Positions 25,601-58,100 of a stretch of 64,000 nucleotides of DNA are shown piece by piece. Every line of letters starts with the position of its first letter. Position 1 is the first letter of the stretch. Location: positions 17,920,793 through 17,984,792 of the forward strand of contig NC_086357.1 in NCBI RefSeq assembly GCF_036324505.1, in the 5' to 3' direction. The notes below the pieces were generated by a model, which ran no database searches, was not told the DNA's origin, and saw nothing but the letters and a program-made list of their open reading frames with translations. The DNA comes from Eleginops maclovinus. Taxonomy: Eukaryota; Chordata; Actinopteri; Perciformes; Eleginopidae. The translations under genes were made by a program, and so were the position numbers.

Positions 25601-26586
25601 GACTGCAAATCAACCACTCTTTTGTTTCCTTTTTCTTAAGGAATCAACATCTTTATTGTCTAAATAGAACACAATATTATCTGTTAAAACCTTCCTATTC
25701 AGATAACTTCTTAAATTGTAAACAATACTTGTCCTCAAATGCAATGTAAAATTAAATAATGAAAAGTACCCAACCCTATCATTTCCCGATTATTATCAAA
25801 GCTTACATGACAAGAATTGGCATCACATGTGTACCTTTTCCTCGATCCAAAACAGAACATAATTCTCATTGGCAGCAGTCCATCATTTGGAAATGACAGA
25901 AATATTAACATTATATCAAAAACAATTTTTATGTTGAGTCTCAGGAGACACAGGCGAAGCCGAAGTGCATCTCGGTCCCCCAGGAAGAGGCCGTCCCGGT
26001 CTCCATCGCCCAGACGGTGAGTTGTTAAAAACGTTCCGCAATAAATGAAGTTATTTTTAGTACGTAAACTAAAAGCGATACATCTGTCATGCTCACAGTC
26101 ACAAGAAAGAAAAAAAGAAGGATAAGGAGCGTGAGAAGGACCGGGACAGAGACAGGAGGGAGGACAGAGACCGCAGCAGAGACGAGAGAGAACGCTCCAG
26201 CAGCAAGAAGAAGAAGAGCAAAGACAAGGAGCGAGATCGCGATCGCAAGTCTGATAGCGAGAAAGGAGACGTGAAGGTACATTAAGAGCCTGAAATTACT
26301 GTTTAAAATGAGTCGTAGGTGGCTACATCTCATGGGACTTTTCCTTGAATTAAAGTTAATTGAATTGTTTGGACAGGTGACCCGGGATTACGATGAAGAG
26401 GAGCAGGGTTATGACAGTGAAAAGGAAGGACTGGAGGAGGATGACGATGAGAGGAAGAGCGACTCTGACTCCGCCTCATCCCTCAAAGGCCTTGAGGAGA
26501 TGGAGAGATCAGAGGGTCAAATCCCCAAAAAGTCCAAACTTAATGGAGACGACCATCACCAGGAAGATATGGAGATGAGCGACTAG
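19560..26586 (+). CDS. srsf11: SR-related splicing factor 11 (p54), complete coding region in twelve exons
   Basis: Twelve exons joined in frame give 1377 bases (458 residues plus TAG); human SRSF11 has 484. SRSF11 is a nuclear speckle protein of the SR family that takes part in pre-mRNA splicing and exon choice. Visible: an RNA recognition motif at residues 7-86 (RNP2-like IQVTNV, RNP1-like RVCFVKF), a Met/Gly/Pro-rich linker (about 100-165), a conserved helix KEIEEAMKRVREAQSLISAA (about 185-205), a long Arg-Ser domain (about 215-330), a Lys/Glu/Arg-rich charged segment (330-389), and an acidic tail ending EDMEMSD. The paralogue SREK1 was considered, but it has a second RRM and a different C-terminus, both absent here. 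The N-terminus lacks the Gly run of the human protein. Start: the first in-frame ATG before VIQVTNVSP. Confidence 0.96.
20876..21009 (+). CDS. srsf11: srsf11 exon 2 (second half of RRM)
   Basis: Follows tcttccag; encodes DSPLPVTSRVCFVKF and QHLTNTVFVDRALIVVPF; ends in phase 1 before gtgggt. Confidence 0.95.
21557..22224 (+). mobile_element. Non-autonomous hAT-like DNA transposon
   Basis: Terminal inverted repeats: TAGGGATGCCCCGA at 21565-21578 on the left, and the complement of TAGGGATGTCCCGA ending at 22216 on the right, 13 of 14 bases matching. The eight bases outside are CACCAGAC (21557-21564) and CACCAGCA (22217-22224), an imperfect 8-base target duplication as hAT elements make. The 652-base interior carries no transposase frame, so it is a deleted, passively mobilised copy. 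It sits wholly in an intron. Confidence 0.7.
22674..22760 (+). repeat. Compound microsatellite (TG)n-(TC)n-T21
   Basis: A TG run broken by a short G run, then a TC/CCT run, then 21 T at 22740-22760. A pyrimidine-rich block on the transcribed strand, but 800 bases from the next acceptor. Confidence 0.9.
23567..23670 (+). CDS. srsf11: srsf11 exon 3
   Basis: After ttctccag; encodes VIPDESKAMSLLAPANAVAG and ends GGGLLPTPNPL in phase 0, matching the human linker just after the RRM. Confidence 0.95.
24084..24173 (+). CDS. srsf11: srsf11 exon 4 (Met/Gly-rich linker)
   Basis: A 90-base phase 0-0 exon, MGGTPFGGLGAPNMEQM then a Met/Gly/Pro-rich end. It aligns to the Leu/Ala-rich human segment only loosely; donor gtgagc. 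Confidence 0.9.
24252..24298 (+). CDS. srsf11: srsf11 exon 5
   Basis: A 47-base exon, ALSADFLKLMQSMDPK, placed between introns of only 78 and 88 bases. It ends within a Lys codon (AA|A). Confidence 0.93.
24387..24520 (+). CDS. srsf11: srsf11 exon 6 (conserved helix)
   Basis: Encodes LNPLAAGLGMNPGMK and then KEIEEAMKRVREAQSLISAA, the most conserved segment outside the RRM. Ends GGA A|gtgagt, phase 1. Confidence 0.95.
24824..24905 (+). CDS. srsf11: srsf11 exon 7 (RS domain begins)
   Basis: KKDDKRKHSRSRSRSRRRRS follows acceptor tttcgcag; the exon ends in phase 2 before gtaaac. Confidence 0.93.
25052..25165 (+). CDS. srsf11: srsf11 exon 8 (RS domain)
   Basis: 114 bases, phase 2 at both ends; RSKSRSRRRSHSRSRRRSKS and more Arg-Ser repeats. 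Donor gtcagc is weaker than its neighbours'. Confidence 0.92.
25382..25471 (+). CDS. srsf11: srsf11 exon 9 (RS domain)
   Basis: 90 bases, phase 2 at both ends; contains KKRSKTPPKSYSSARRSRS, a close match to the human KRSKTPPKSYSTARRSRS stretch. Confidence 0.93.
25945..26016 (+). CDS. srsf11: srsf11 exon 10 (RS domain end)
   Basis: 72 bases, phase 2 at both ends; RHRRSRSASRSPRKRPSRSP then SPRR. Confidence 0.92.
26099..26276 (+). CDS. srsf11: srsf11 exon 11 (Lys/Glu/Arg-rich)
   Basis: Begins HKKEKKKDKEREKDRDRD and ends KSDSEKGDVK in phase 0; a highly charged low-complexity segment like that of the human protein. Confidence 0.94.
26377..26586 (+). CDS. srsf11: srsf11 exon 12, last coding exon
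   Basis: VTRDYDEEEQGYDSEKEG opens an acidic tail ending QEDMEMSD and TAG at 26584-26586. Confidence 0.96.
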   Translation: MTRDYDEEEQGYDSEKEGLEEDDDERKSDSDSASSLKGLEEMERSEGQIPKKSKLNGDDHHQEDMEMSD

Positions 26587-27165
26587 GAGCGTCCCGAACC
26601 AGACCGTGTTTTCTGTCCACTGTCCTGTTTTGTATTTTTAATATAGGCCACATCATTTCCGTGCCTGTTCTCTCGAATTTGAAAAGATTTGTTGTATGAA
26701 GCGTAGAAGGAGTGGGGGATGTAAACGAAAAGCAGTCAAATAATTTTGTAAAGAGAAACGAGGACTAAATTTAAATAACATGCGACGTGGTTTTTAATGG
26801 TCAATGCTGTACTTTTTTAAGATCCTGTTCATTTTTCTTTTGTTGCCTTTTATGTTCAAACGTATTCCTGACGGTAAAGTACTCAGCATTTCCCACTAAA
26901 ATGCTCTCTGTAAATATTTACTAGTCAGGATCGAGTCCTTTCTTCCCTCAGACTGTTAGTCCCTCACCACCCAGCACTGGCCTCATGCTCATTCTTTTTG
27001 GTTGCTGAATCATTTTTCTTTAACTGTAATGCACAACGTCGTGTTTGAGCTGACCTTCCTATTTACAACTCTTTGTAAGTGTACACTGTAGATTGAAATG
27101 TGGTGTTGCAATGAAGTCAGTAGGTTTTCCAAAAGAAACTAATAAAATTGGGTCAACTTGTGTTG
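26587..27165 (+). other. srsf11: srsf11 3' UTR
   Basis: T-rich, non-coding sequence after the stop. It contains AATAAA at 27141-27146, so cleavage is expected about 15-25 bases later. Later or earlier alternative sites cannot be excluded. Confidence 0.7.
27141..27146 (+). promoter_or_regulatory. srsf11: Poly(A) signal of srsf11
   Basis: Canonical AATAAA, 555 bases after the stop codon and the first one found on this strand in the 3' UTR. Confidence 0.7.
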
Positions 27166-29706
27166 TCACTGAAATGTTTTGGTATATGTTTGACATTTTT
27201 ACATTTCCTGTAACTTTCGCTCATCTTTATTGTTGCCTGGCTCCTGCTTAGGCAATGTCAAAACATCGAGTTGCTTGATTCAACTTTGGGTGTTTCTACA
27301 GCTCAACCCGAGGATATGACAGAGTGCTAATTTAACACTCCAGCATATGATTGAGCTTTTCATACAACACAAAATATATATGTCCTCCTCGTTGAACAGC
27401 CAAAGGATGGACTTACTTTACTAGCAGCACTAGCATTGATGATGACGTTATTTCAGCGGCAGTCGCAAGGTCGCGTTGCCATGCAACGAGTAGTTTTCTA
27501 TCAGCTTCTGAGATCCCATGATCACAGACATGATGGGATGCGCTGTAGGCCTACAATACCAGTGGCCATCCCTATACTATGACCTTTTTTATATCATTTT
27601 AAAGACATAATATTCTGAGTATTTCATATTTTTTAGTAATATATTTTATTACATGAACTTCTTTTCAATTGTTACACTATTTTCATGTGTTTACATACTG
27701 ACCATGATTAATTTAACTTGACTTGTTCACAACATACTAAGACTTTTTAAACATCGATTTACAAACACACATTTAGTCCATTTTATAGGTTCACTATTTT
27801 ATGACATGCTTTTTTCAAGGGATACTAAAATATGAACTACAATTAAAATAATTAAAGTCCAAACTCTTGGAGATGTGTGGAATTTTTATTTTTAGTGCAT
27901 TTTTTTATTGAAAATAGTGTTGCAGACCTCTACAACATTTTTTGCTGTACATCCGACATGATGAATATCCAACCTAAAACATGGACAATAAAATAGCTGA
28001 AGACCGGAAGGAGCATAAAATGAAATGTAAAGTTTTATGTCAGGAGTAGAACTGCCAATTATAGCTGCACTGCCTGTCCCGAGGAATGAAATGTGAGAAA
28101 TGTAATGTATTAGATTACACTGATACTGAACATGGAGGCGAAAAGGCTAATTGTAAAGACTTTAACCTTCACATCTGTGCAGTACATTACATTTTAAACT
28201 CCAGGAGAAGGCAGGTTAACCAATAAACATGAGCACCTGTCGTTATCGAAAGCTCATGAATTACAGCAGCAGCTATCAAACTTGTGAAGTGTTCAACTTT
28301 CAGAGGAAGCTTTGTGCTCTAGGTTTTTTCCCCCTGTGGAGTAGATTGTCCGGTCACACACCTGGAGGAGGGTCATAAGGTTTATCAGATCAGTGAAATA
28401 ATGACAGAGAGTTAAGTGATTCACTGGTCCTTTAAAACATTACAAGTATGTACAAAACCGCAACCGCCACCATTTTACAAATAAACAAATTCTTGATTAA
28501 CTTGTGACGCTACTATAAAAAAAAAATCCACAAGTCTTCCTCTTATATTCATCAGCACAACAAATAAGAAAAGAGAACGTAAAAGACGAAAGCTCATAAA
28601 ACATGTATTTACACATTGTGCAGGGGAAAAGCCTGGCTCTCGTTAGGTGTAAAAATGGCATGAATGTTGTAGACAATCCTAATATCTTCTTGCAATATAA
28701 TCCCCAGTCCCAATTAATGATTGTACAGTTTGTGACATAGTTTACAAAGGTCTAGTATGAAACAAAAGGCTTAGACATCATTACTTACACATGCTGCCAC
28801 TCAAACAAATGAAACAAACGTTGTGGTACCACAGAAATTGCAGCGTTTCCTCGATGAAATTAAAATATTTTAAAAGCATGATTGAGTGTTGAGTTTCATA
28901 ATACAGTTTTTGAACTCGACTGAATGTAGTGGATCTAGATAGTGCTCGAAGTTTCAGTGATGCTACTCCATGCCCGTTAAAATCAATGTTACACACTCGC
29001 ACACAGTTTAAGGAATCCTGCTAAAACAGATTCTTAGGTTTTTAACCTCCAACAGATGGTATTCCACACAATTTCTAATAAGGATTTCAAATTCATCAGT
29101 GTCTGGAGCATCTTTCAAAACCTTTCATGGTTTAACATTGTTAATTAAGTCTAAACAATCGTGGTTTTATTCTCCTACACACCTGTCTAACAAATATTCA
29201 TGAATAGATTGATGACAATGACCTCAGATCTAATGTAAAAAATTATAAAAGTCTATCGACGCAGAAAAAAAAGGACCGTAAAAGTCATTTTTGGCAGAAT
29301 CCCTCCCCAACATCTCACACAGTAATATCAGTGCTTTACTACAGGTCAGTTAAACATATTCCCTTTATAAACATTACTTACACACTTAAATACATAGCAT
29401 CAACTGAACTGTACTTATACCCCGCTTACAGAAAGCCTAGTTTAACTTCAATGCCCTCTTATTGATGGTTTAATCCCCATCTGAATGTGAGAGTACTGCA
29501 ACACTGAGCTTTTAAAACACTGTTATCATGAGGCGATGTCGACCTCTTTGCAGCGGCTACTGTGATGTCCTGGATGTGTGCCGTTTGTGCTGTTCAGGGA
29601 TGGGATGGGCGTTGGAATTAATCTCCGTTTCGTAATTTAAAAAAGTATGTTTTGTAGCATGATTTTGCCTTGTCGCACGTTTCTTCTCCTGTTCCAGCTT
29701 GAGGTG
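27166..29706. other. Tail-to-tail region between srsf11 and ankrd13c
   Basis: 2.5 kb of AT-rich DNA. It should contain the ankrd13c 3' UTR on the minus strand. Minus-strand AATAAA candidates appear as TTTATT on the plus strand at 29166-29171, 27904-27909 and 27885-27890; which is used is unknown. No open frame here is convincing. Confidence 0.6.
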
Positions 29707-52796
<23,090 letters not shown>

Positions 52797-53099
52797 TTTC
52801 CACACAGTTTACCGAGCTGACGACGACCCTCCGGGCGAACTGATGCGATCCGCCAGTTGGAGGTCTTTACTCAGGCACAGTAAACTGCACAACATGAAAA
52901 CACACTTAATCTCTACCAGACAGGCGAAAACGATGGTTTACTCGAAGATGGACAAGTAGAGGCGAACGTTGACCGGTTTACTATGAAAACAAACACTTCG
53001 CTCCCCTCCCGTCGTTCAAAACTGACGCTGGTGGCTACACAACATAAGCGCCTCCAGTTGACTAGTACGAAAGATTCGGCTGTCTTCCGCATCGTAGTA

Positions 53100-53107
53100 T
53101 CGCGAGA
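53100..53107 (-). promoter_or_regulatory. ankrd13c: TCTCGCGA element in ankrd13c promoter
   Basis: TCTCGCGA on the minus strand, 300 bases before the ankrd13c start codon, is the core of the palindromic element bound by BANP in CpG-island promoters of widely expressed genes. Confidence 0.45.
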
Positions 53108-54713
53108 GTTCAGGAAAGGTTACCAACGGTCACCAGTTTATAGCCAATATAAAACACACATATTCCTTCAAAAAATGTATTCCTGGAAAGTAACAAATTA
53201 AGTATTATCTTATTATGTACCGTATGTGTTAATTTGCATACATTCCCATATCTCAAATGTGAACACTGGATGAAGCCAGGCTTTTATTTTGACATATTAT
53301 ATTTTCTTCAGATGGAATTTTGAATAACATGTTTGTGTCACAAAATGTATAACAATATTTTGTGAACGGCCATTTCATTTTTTTTTTAAAAACACGTTAG
53401 GAGAACCAGGCTATGAATACTTTATAAGAAACAAACCTATATTAGAAAAACATGAATACAACTACTTGTCTCATCATTAGGCAAACTCATTTGGAGCAAA
53501 CGGCATGCCTGTGTTGATTTGTATTCCCTTGTGATAGAACATGTTTCCTTTTGATATAACATCAAATCAAACTTGTTTGGCTTCCTCTCACCTACACATA
53601 CATTTACAATTATTCAGGATTTAATTTTTAAAAATGCACTATGAAATAGCTGTGTCAAAATACCATTCTGATTTGAGTATTGTTGTGCTGCAAAGATAAC
53701 CCAGTTTACAAATGATATGATCATTTAAATATATTTTCCAATCAAAACGAGGATAAAGATGCAAAAATTAAATCAACAAAAACAGAATCATAAAATATCA
53801 AAATCATTCATCAACACTATTCACAAGTAATTAAGATGAGTTAATTTTCAATATTTGAAACCTATCTCTAAGAGTGTTGTTACCTTACTTCTGCACGATT
53901 TAAGTAACTGAGCTTTGTTTTCTGGTTGTACTTTACAGTGCTCACTGCAGTGTCGACTCATTGACACAGGTGTGGAGCATCCCCAAGGACAGGTTTCAGC
54001 AAGTTGAAACAGAACGTACCTCCAGTGCTTCTACTCAGTCGTTACAGAGAGCACTTCCTCCCCCTATGGCTCAAGAATGGAAACACAGTTAAAAGTCTGC
54101 TGTGTGTGCCATAAGGACCACAATGCACAGGATTAAACTAACCTGTCAAGCAACAAATGTTATAGTGTTAGTTAGAGAGAAGTAAATAAGTTGTTGATTC
54201 CTTTCAGTTTTGTAAAACTTAAGAATTTTTATTTTTAATGTAATTTAATATAGATTTTAATTTGGACACTCAGCTTTCTCCATAGAGTTCTGACCTCAAA
54301 GTCCCACAAACATACCATAGCTGTACCCTATTTTAGCACATTGTACTGTAAATGACTCAAGTGTGTGGTTGTTGTGTGACGTAAATTTGATTACATTACC
54401 ATATTTGTTGTGTTTTGTGGTTTCATGATAAAGAAAGATGTACATTGTAGCCTACTACGCTGCGGGTGTAAAAGCTTAGCTATAAGCAAGCTATTCATTA
54501 GCAAAGTAGCACATCAGGCAATCAAGCTCTGTATTGAACTACGTTACTTTGCATAGATCGGATTTATCATATAAAAGAAATTCAACTTTCAAAAACTTCA
54601 TTTTTTAAAATGTTTATCATGTTGCGATTATCACACTCACAATCTGAAAGTAAATCTGAACATTTATTGAATAAAAAAAGGAAACGTGTCCCTTACTCAA
54701 ACAACAGGAAACG

Positions 54714-54721
54714 TTGCATCA
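54714..54721 (-). promoter_or_regulatory. cth: C/EBP-ATF response element upstream of cth
   Basis: TGATGCAA on the minus strand, about 240 bases before the cth start codon, fits the C/EBP-ATF composite element (TGATGXAA) bound by ATF4. CTH is an established ATF4-dependent gene of the amino-acid stress response. Confidence 0.5.
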
Positions 54722-54793
54722 TAGCGCACACACACTTACAAAGAACTCAAACAACGTTCTGCGTCATGTGGGTTGGACGCCCCCGCTGAACCA

Positions 54794-54835
54794 CCAATCA
54801 GTGCCTTCCTGCGCTTGTTGATGAGCGTTGATTGG
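54794..54835. promoter_or_regulatory. cth: Paired CCAAT boxes of cth promoter
   Basis: CCAAT at 54794-54798 and its inverse ATTGG at 54831-54835, 33-41 bases apart and 124-165 bases before the start codon, are typically placed NF-Y sites. No TATA box is seen. Confidence 0.5.
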
Positions 54836-54958
54836 CTCACAGAGACGAGCCGGGCACGTCTAGGTTACACCGATATGCCTCCCTGTATGTAACAGTGGTA
54901 ATGCATACCCAGCCTCATTGCACTGTGGTAGCCTAAAGATTTAGAGGAGCGCATTGCC

Positions 54959-55144
54959 ATGGATCAAAACCACAAACAAGAGGAACAGAGCGATTTGTTC
55001 GCCGGCTTTAGAGAGGCGTACAAATCGTTCGCCACTGATGCAATTCACGTCGGCCAGGAACCGGAGCAATGGAAATCGATGGCTGTAGTGCCGCCGATTT
55101 CCCTTTCTACCACATTCAAACAGTCCGGACCAGGAAACCACGCG
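54959..55144 (+). CDS. cth: cth exon 1
   Basis: 62 codons: a divergent N-terminus, then FATDAIHVGQEPEQW and the substrate-side segment VVPPISLSTTFKQSGPGNHA. Donor gtaagt, phase 0. Confidence 0.95.
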
Positions 55145-58100
55145 GTAAGTAGCCCGATATGTCTTGTTCCTCAAGGCGGGGGGTGACGCTATTTTTCCGG
55201 TGGTATGCACATGCAGGAAGCAGACCTTATTCAGACCCATTCACGAGGACTTAACAGGGCTATAAAGGAACATATTCATTTGTTGTTGTTTTTTTTTATA
55301 AATTTGAAGTCATGGAACATTTTGTCTGTGAAGCTAAATATAAACTATATTATAAACATATTTATCAGAATATATTTTAGGATATAATCAATATTGACTA
55401 AATTAGGCTGGTGCCTATGATGGATAGATACAGTTGTTCAATAATTCCAATATTTGCTATTCATTTTGACTGCATTATTCTCCCTTGTTGTAAAAAAAAA
55501 ACCCCAACTTTAGGCCACGTCTGGGAATCCAAACTAAACTGGACTGTGGGTTTAACTCGAGTTTACTCCCTCACTTCTAAAGTCTCCCTGTAGTTAAGGT
55601 AGTAAGCTTTGTGCAAACAAGGTTATAACTGCTTACTTAACTGCCTCTTGTCTCCGTCAATGATTATAAAGTAAGTTAGATATGAATTGTTTTACAGATT
55701 GCAAGTCTGGATTTGCCATTGTTATTACAAAGAACTCATAAACAGTGGTTGAGAGTAGAGGTAATTGAGGCTTACTCATGTTTATTTTTTCACACAAAGG
55801 TATAATCCATTAAGGAGGGAATGAGTGCTGTTTTATGTTTCGCAGTTGTAGGGCTAATCTTGAAGCATACTGTATATACAGAATTAACAGCTAAATCGGC
55901 ATCCTCAATGGAATTATACAACTAAAAGAAATACGCCTAAACACTGCTCATTCTGATCTTCTGACCTCTCAACCTTGTTTTGTAGAACCTGTTATGTACT
56001 CTCACAATATCCTGACCAAGCTCACAATGCCTCCATTTCACCACGTTTGGAAAACAGATTTTACCTTTCAAAACAGCAGCTGCTGCTCTTTCAGAAATGA
56101 GTTGACTTCTCTGCAACAGTTTGATAAAGCTTATCCACTGTTTGTTTTACCACAGCTCTATTTATGACTGAATGCAACAACATCCACTCTCTATCCACAG
56201 TTAACATGTTTTGGAAAGATGTACCCCAAATCCCAAGCCGACATCCTTTGATGTCCTGTTTTGTTCAGTTAACTGCCATGGAGGAATACAAAAAAAACAG
56301 AACATATTCACATTTCTTAAGCTGGTAGAGAGAATTGAATTTGTATTGACTCAAATCAAATTATTAAAGTAGTAAAGTAGTTGTCAAGTACTCCAACAAT
56401 TTTTGCAGCTCTGTTGGAAGTGAGGTATTCTTTTCTCACAGTTACCCTGTTAAATGGTGGTTCTCACAGTTTCAGCCTTGTATACACTCCCATCTTATTA
56501 TTAAAGGATCCCACAATTGTAAGCCCTGGCATTGCCTGCAGGCGGCAAGCCAATAAACGTTTGGAGGTGCCGTTAAACCCTGTCGATCTACCACCCATCT
56601 ACGCCTCATTTTTAAGTCAATGAAGACTATATGATAGGTTGATTTCAGTATTCTATTCCTGCTGTGCTAAAATGTATTACAACACACTGAAGCAATTGAA
56701 TCATTATGAACACACTAAAACCCTTTGTAAAACTGTACTTAATGTCAAATTATTGATTATTTATAATGATTAGTCTTAAATTACCCATACTTGTCTGATT
56801 TTCTTCCAAAACACTGCTTGTTGTTGTTATTTGAACACAGTGTACTATAACACATGTTGATTTAGGTTACTTACATATCTTCTTATCATGTTTTTATGTA
56901 GGGGTTTGAATACAGCCGGAGTGGGAACCCTACACGAAACTGTCTTGAGAAGGCTGTGGCTGCTTTGGATGGAGCAAAGTATTGTAAGTGAGGCTATTTT
57001 AACAGATGCTCAGATAATCATGACATGCACATTTTACAAGAAGGGATGATTCAGCAAATTGTTGAATGTGACTCAAACATGAATTATTATGTAAGAAATG
57101 TATTTGCTGCCTATGATTCCTCTGACAAAGAAGGATGTTTGGTCTCACAGACTGTCATGCTTTTCCCCTGCAGGCATTGCTGTTGCCTCGGGGCTGGCAG
57201 CCACAGTCACCATCACTCACATGCTCAAGGTGGGTGATGGCATCCTCTGCATGGACGACGTGTACGGAGGTGAGACACCACTCTGTAACTGATAACTGTG
57301 TGTTATAACATGCTGCAACCATGAGATTTCCATATGCCACTAGAAACCCACCATTTCCTCAATTGTACACAATTGTTCATATTGTAAAAGTGGAAACATA
57401 TTGAGTTGGTTGTGAACCACACATGGAATTTTAACTCTGTTTTATCTTTCAAGGCACAAACCGTTACTTCCAAAAAATTGCTACTCAAACTGGTATCGAG
57501 GTGTCTTTTGCGGACTTTACAAAACCAGAGCTGCTGAAGGCAGCTCTCAAGGACAACACCAAAGTATGTTAAATAATAATACATTAATAAGTTATCTTTG
57601 TGTTGTTTGCTTGTAGCTTTATTTGGACTCTCTTCAAACTGATTTTTATGATCCCGTCCTTTTTATAACTGCTGCTTCAATACTTATTTGATTGCAATGT
57701 TGTGTAATTGGGTGTGTCATTTGGTGTTAGCCAACTTCCAAGCAGTCATTATGAATCAGCACTGTGTGTTATTTTGTTTTAGGTGCAGTAAGTCTTGCAG
57801 AACTTTTCCCGTAACAGAGTTTGTCATTGCTAAGGCTGTACAATATATTGTCTTTTTAATTTCTATCGCCATGACAGCTTTCGCGACGGTGCACAAATTG
57901 CGAAAGATTTAGACTCAGGGACATTTTTAATTAGTTGAAAGGTAGCACCAGGAGAAAACTTTAAAAGGATATAATCATTATTCTTGTCGTGTTTTTTGTA
58001 TCTGTCTTCAGGTTCAGAGGTTAATTTGTTCAATAAAAACTAATAGTTTTAATGTATTGAATCCAATAAGTAACTTTTATTTTAGAATAAACTGAAAGCA

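Larger units (their letters stand above)
52797..54958. other. Head-to-head region between ankrd13c and cth
   Basis: 2.16 kb between divergent start codons. The left end (52797-53110) is CpG-bearing and probably the ankrd13c promoter and 5' UTR. The middle (53150-54650) is AT-rich with nothing recognisable. The right end (54700-54958) holds the cth promoter elements listed separately. Confidence 0.65.

Noticed and set aside
26025..26333. Minus-strand frame rich in Leu, Val and Ser, resembling a membrane protein
   Set aside because: It is the antisense of the Lys/Glu/Arg-rich srsf11 exon 11; antisense of charged repeats yields such hydrophobic frames.
19560..26586. Assignment of the plus-strand gene as srek1 instead of srsf11
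   Set aside because: The first RRM is similar, but the second RRM of SREK1 is missing and the KVTRDYDEEEQGYDSEKE and DMSD-type ending belong to SRSF11.
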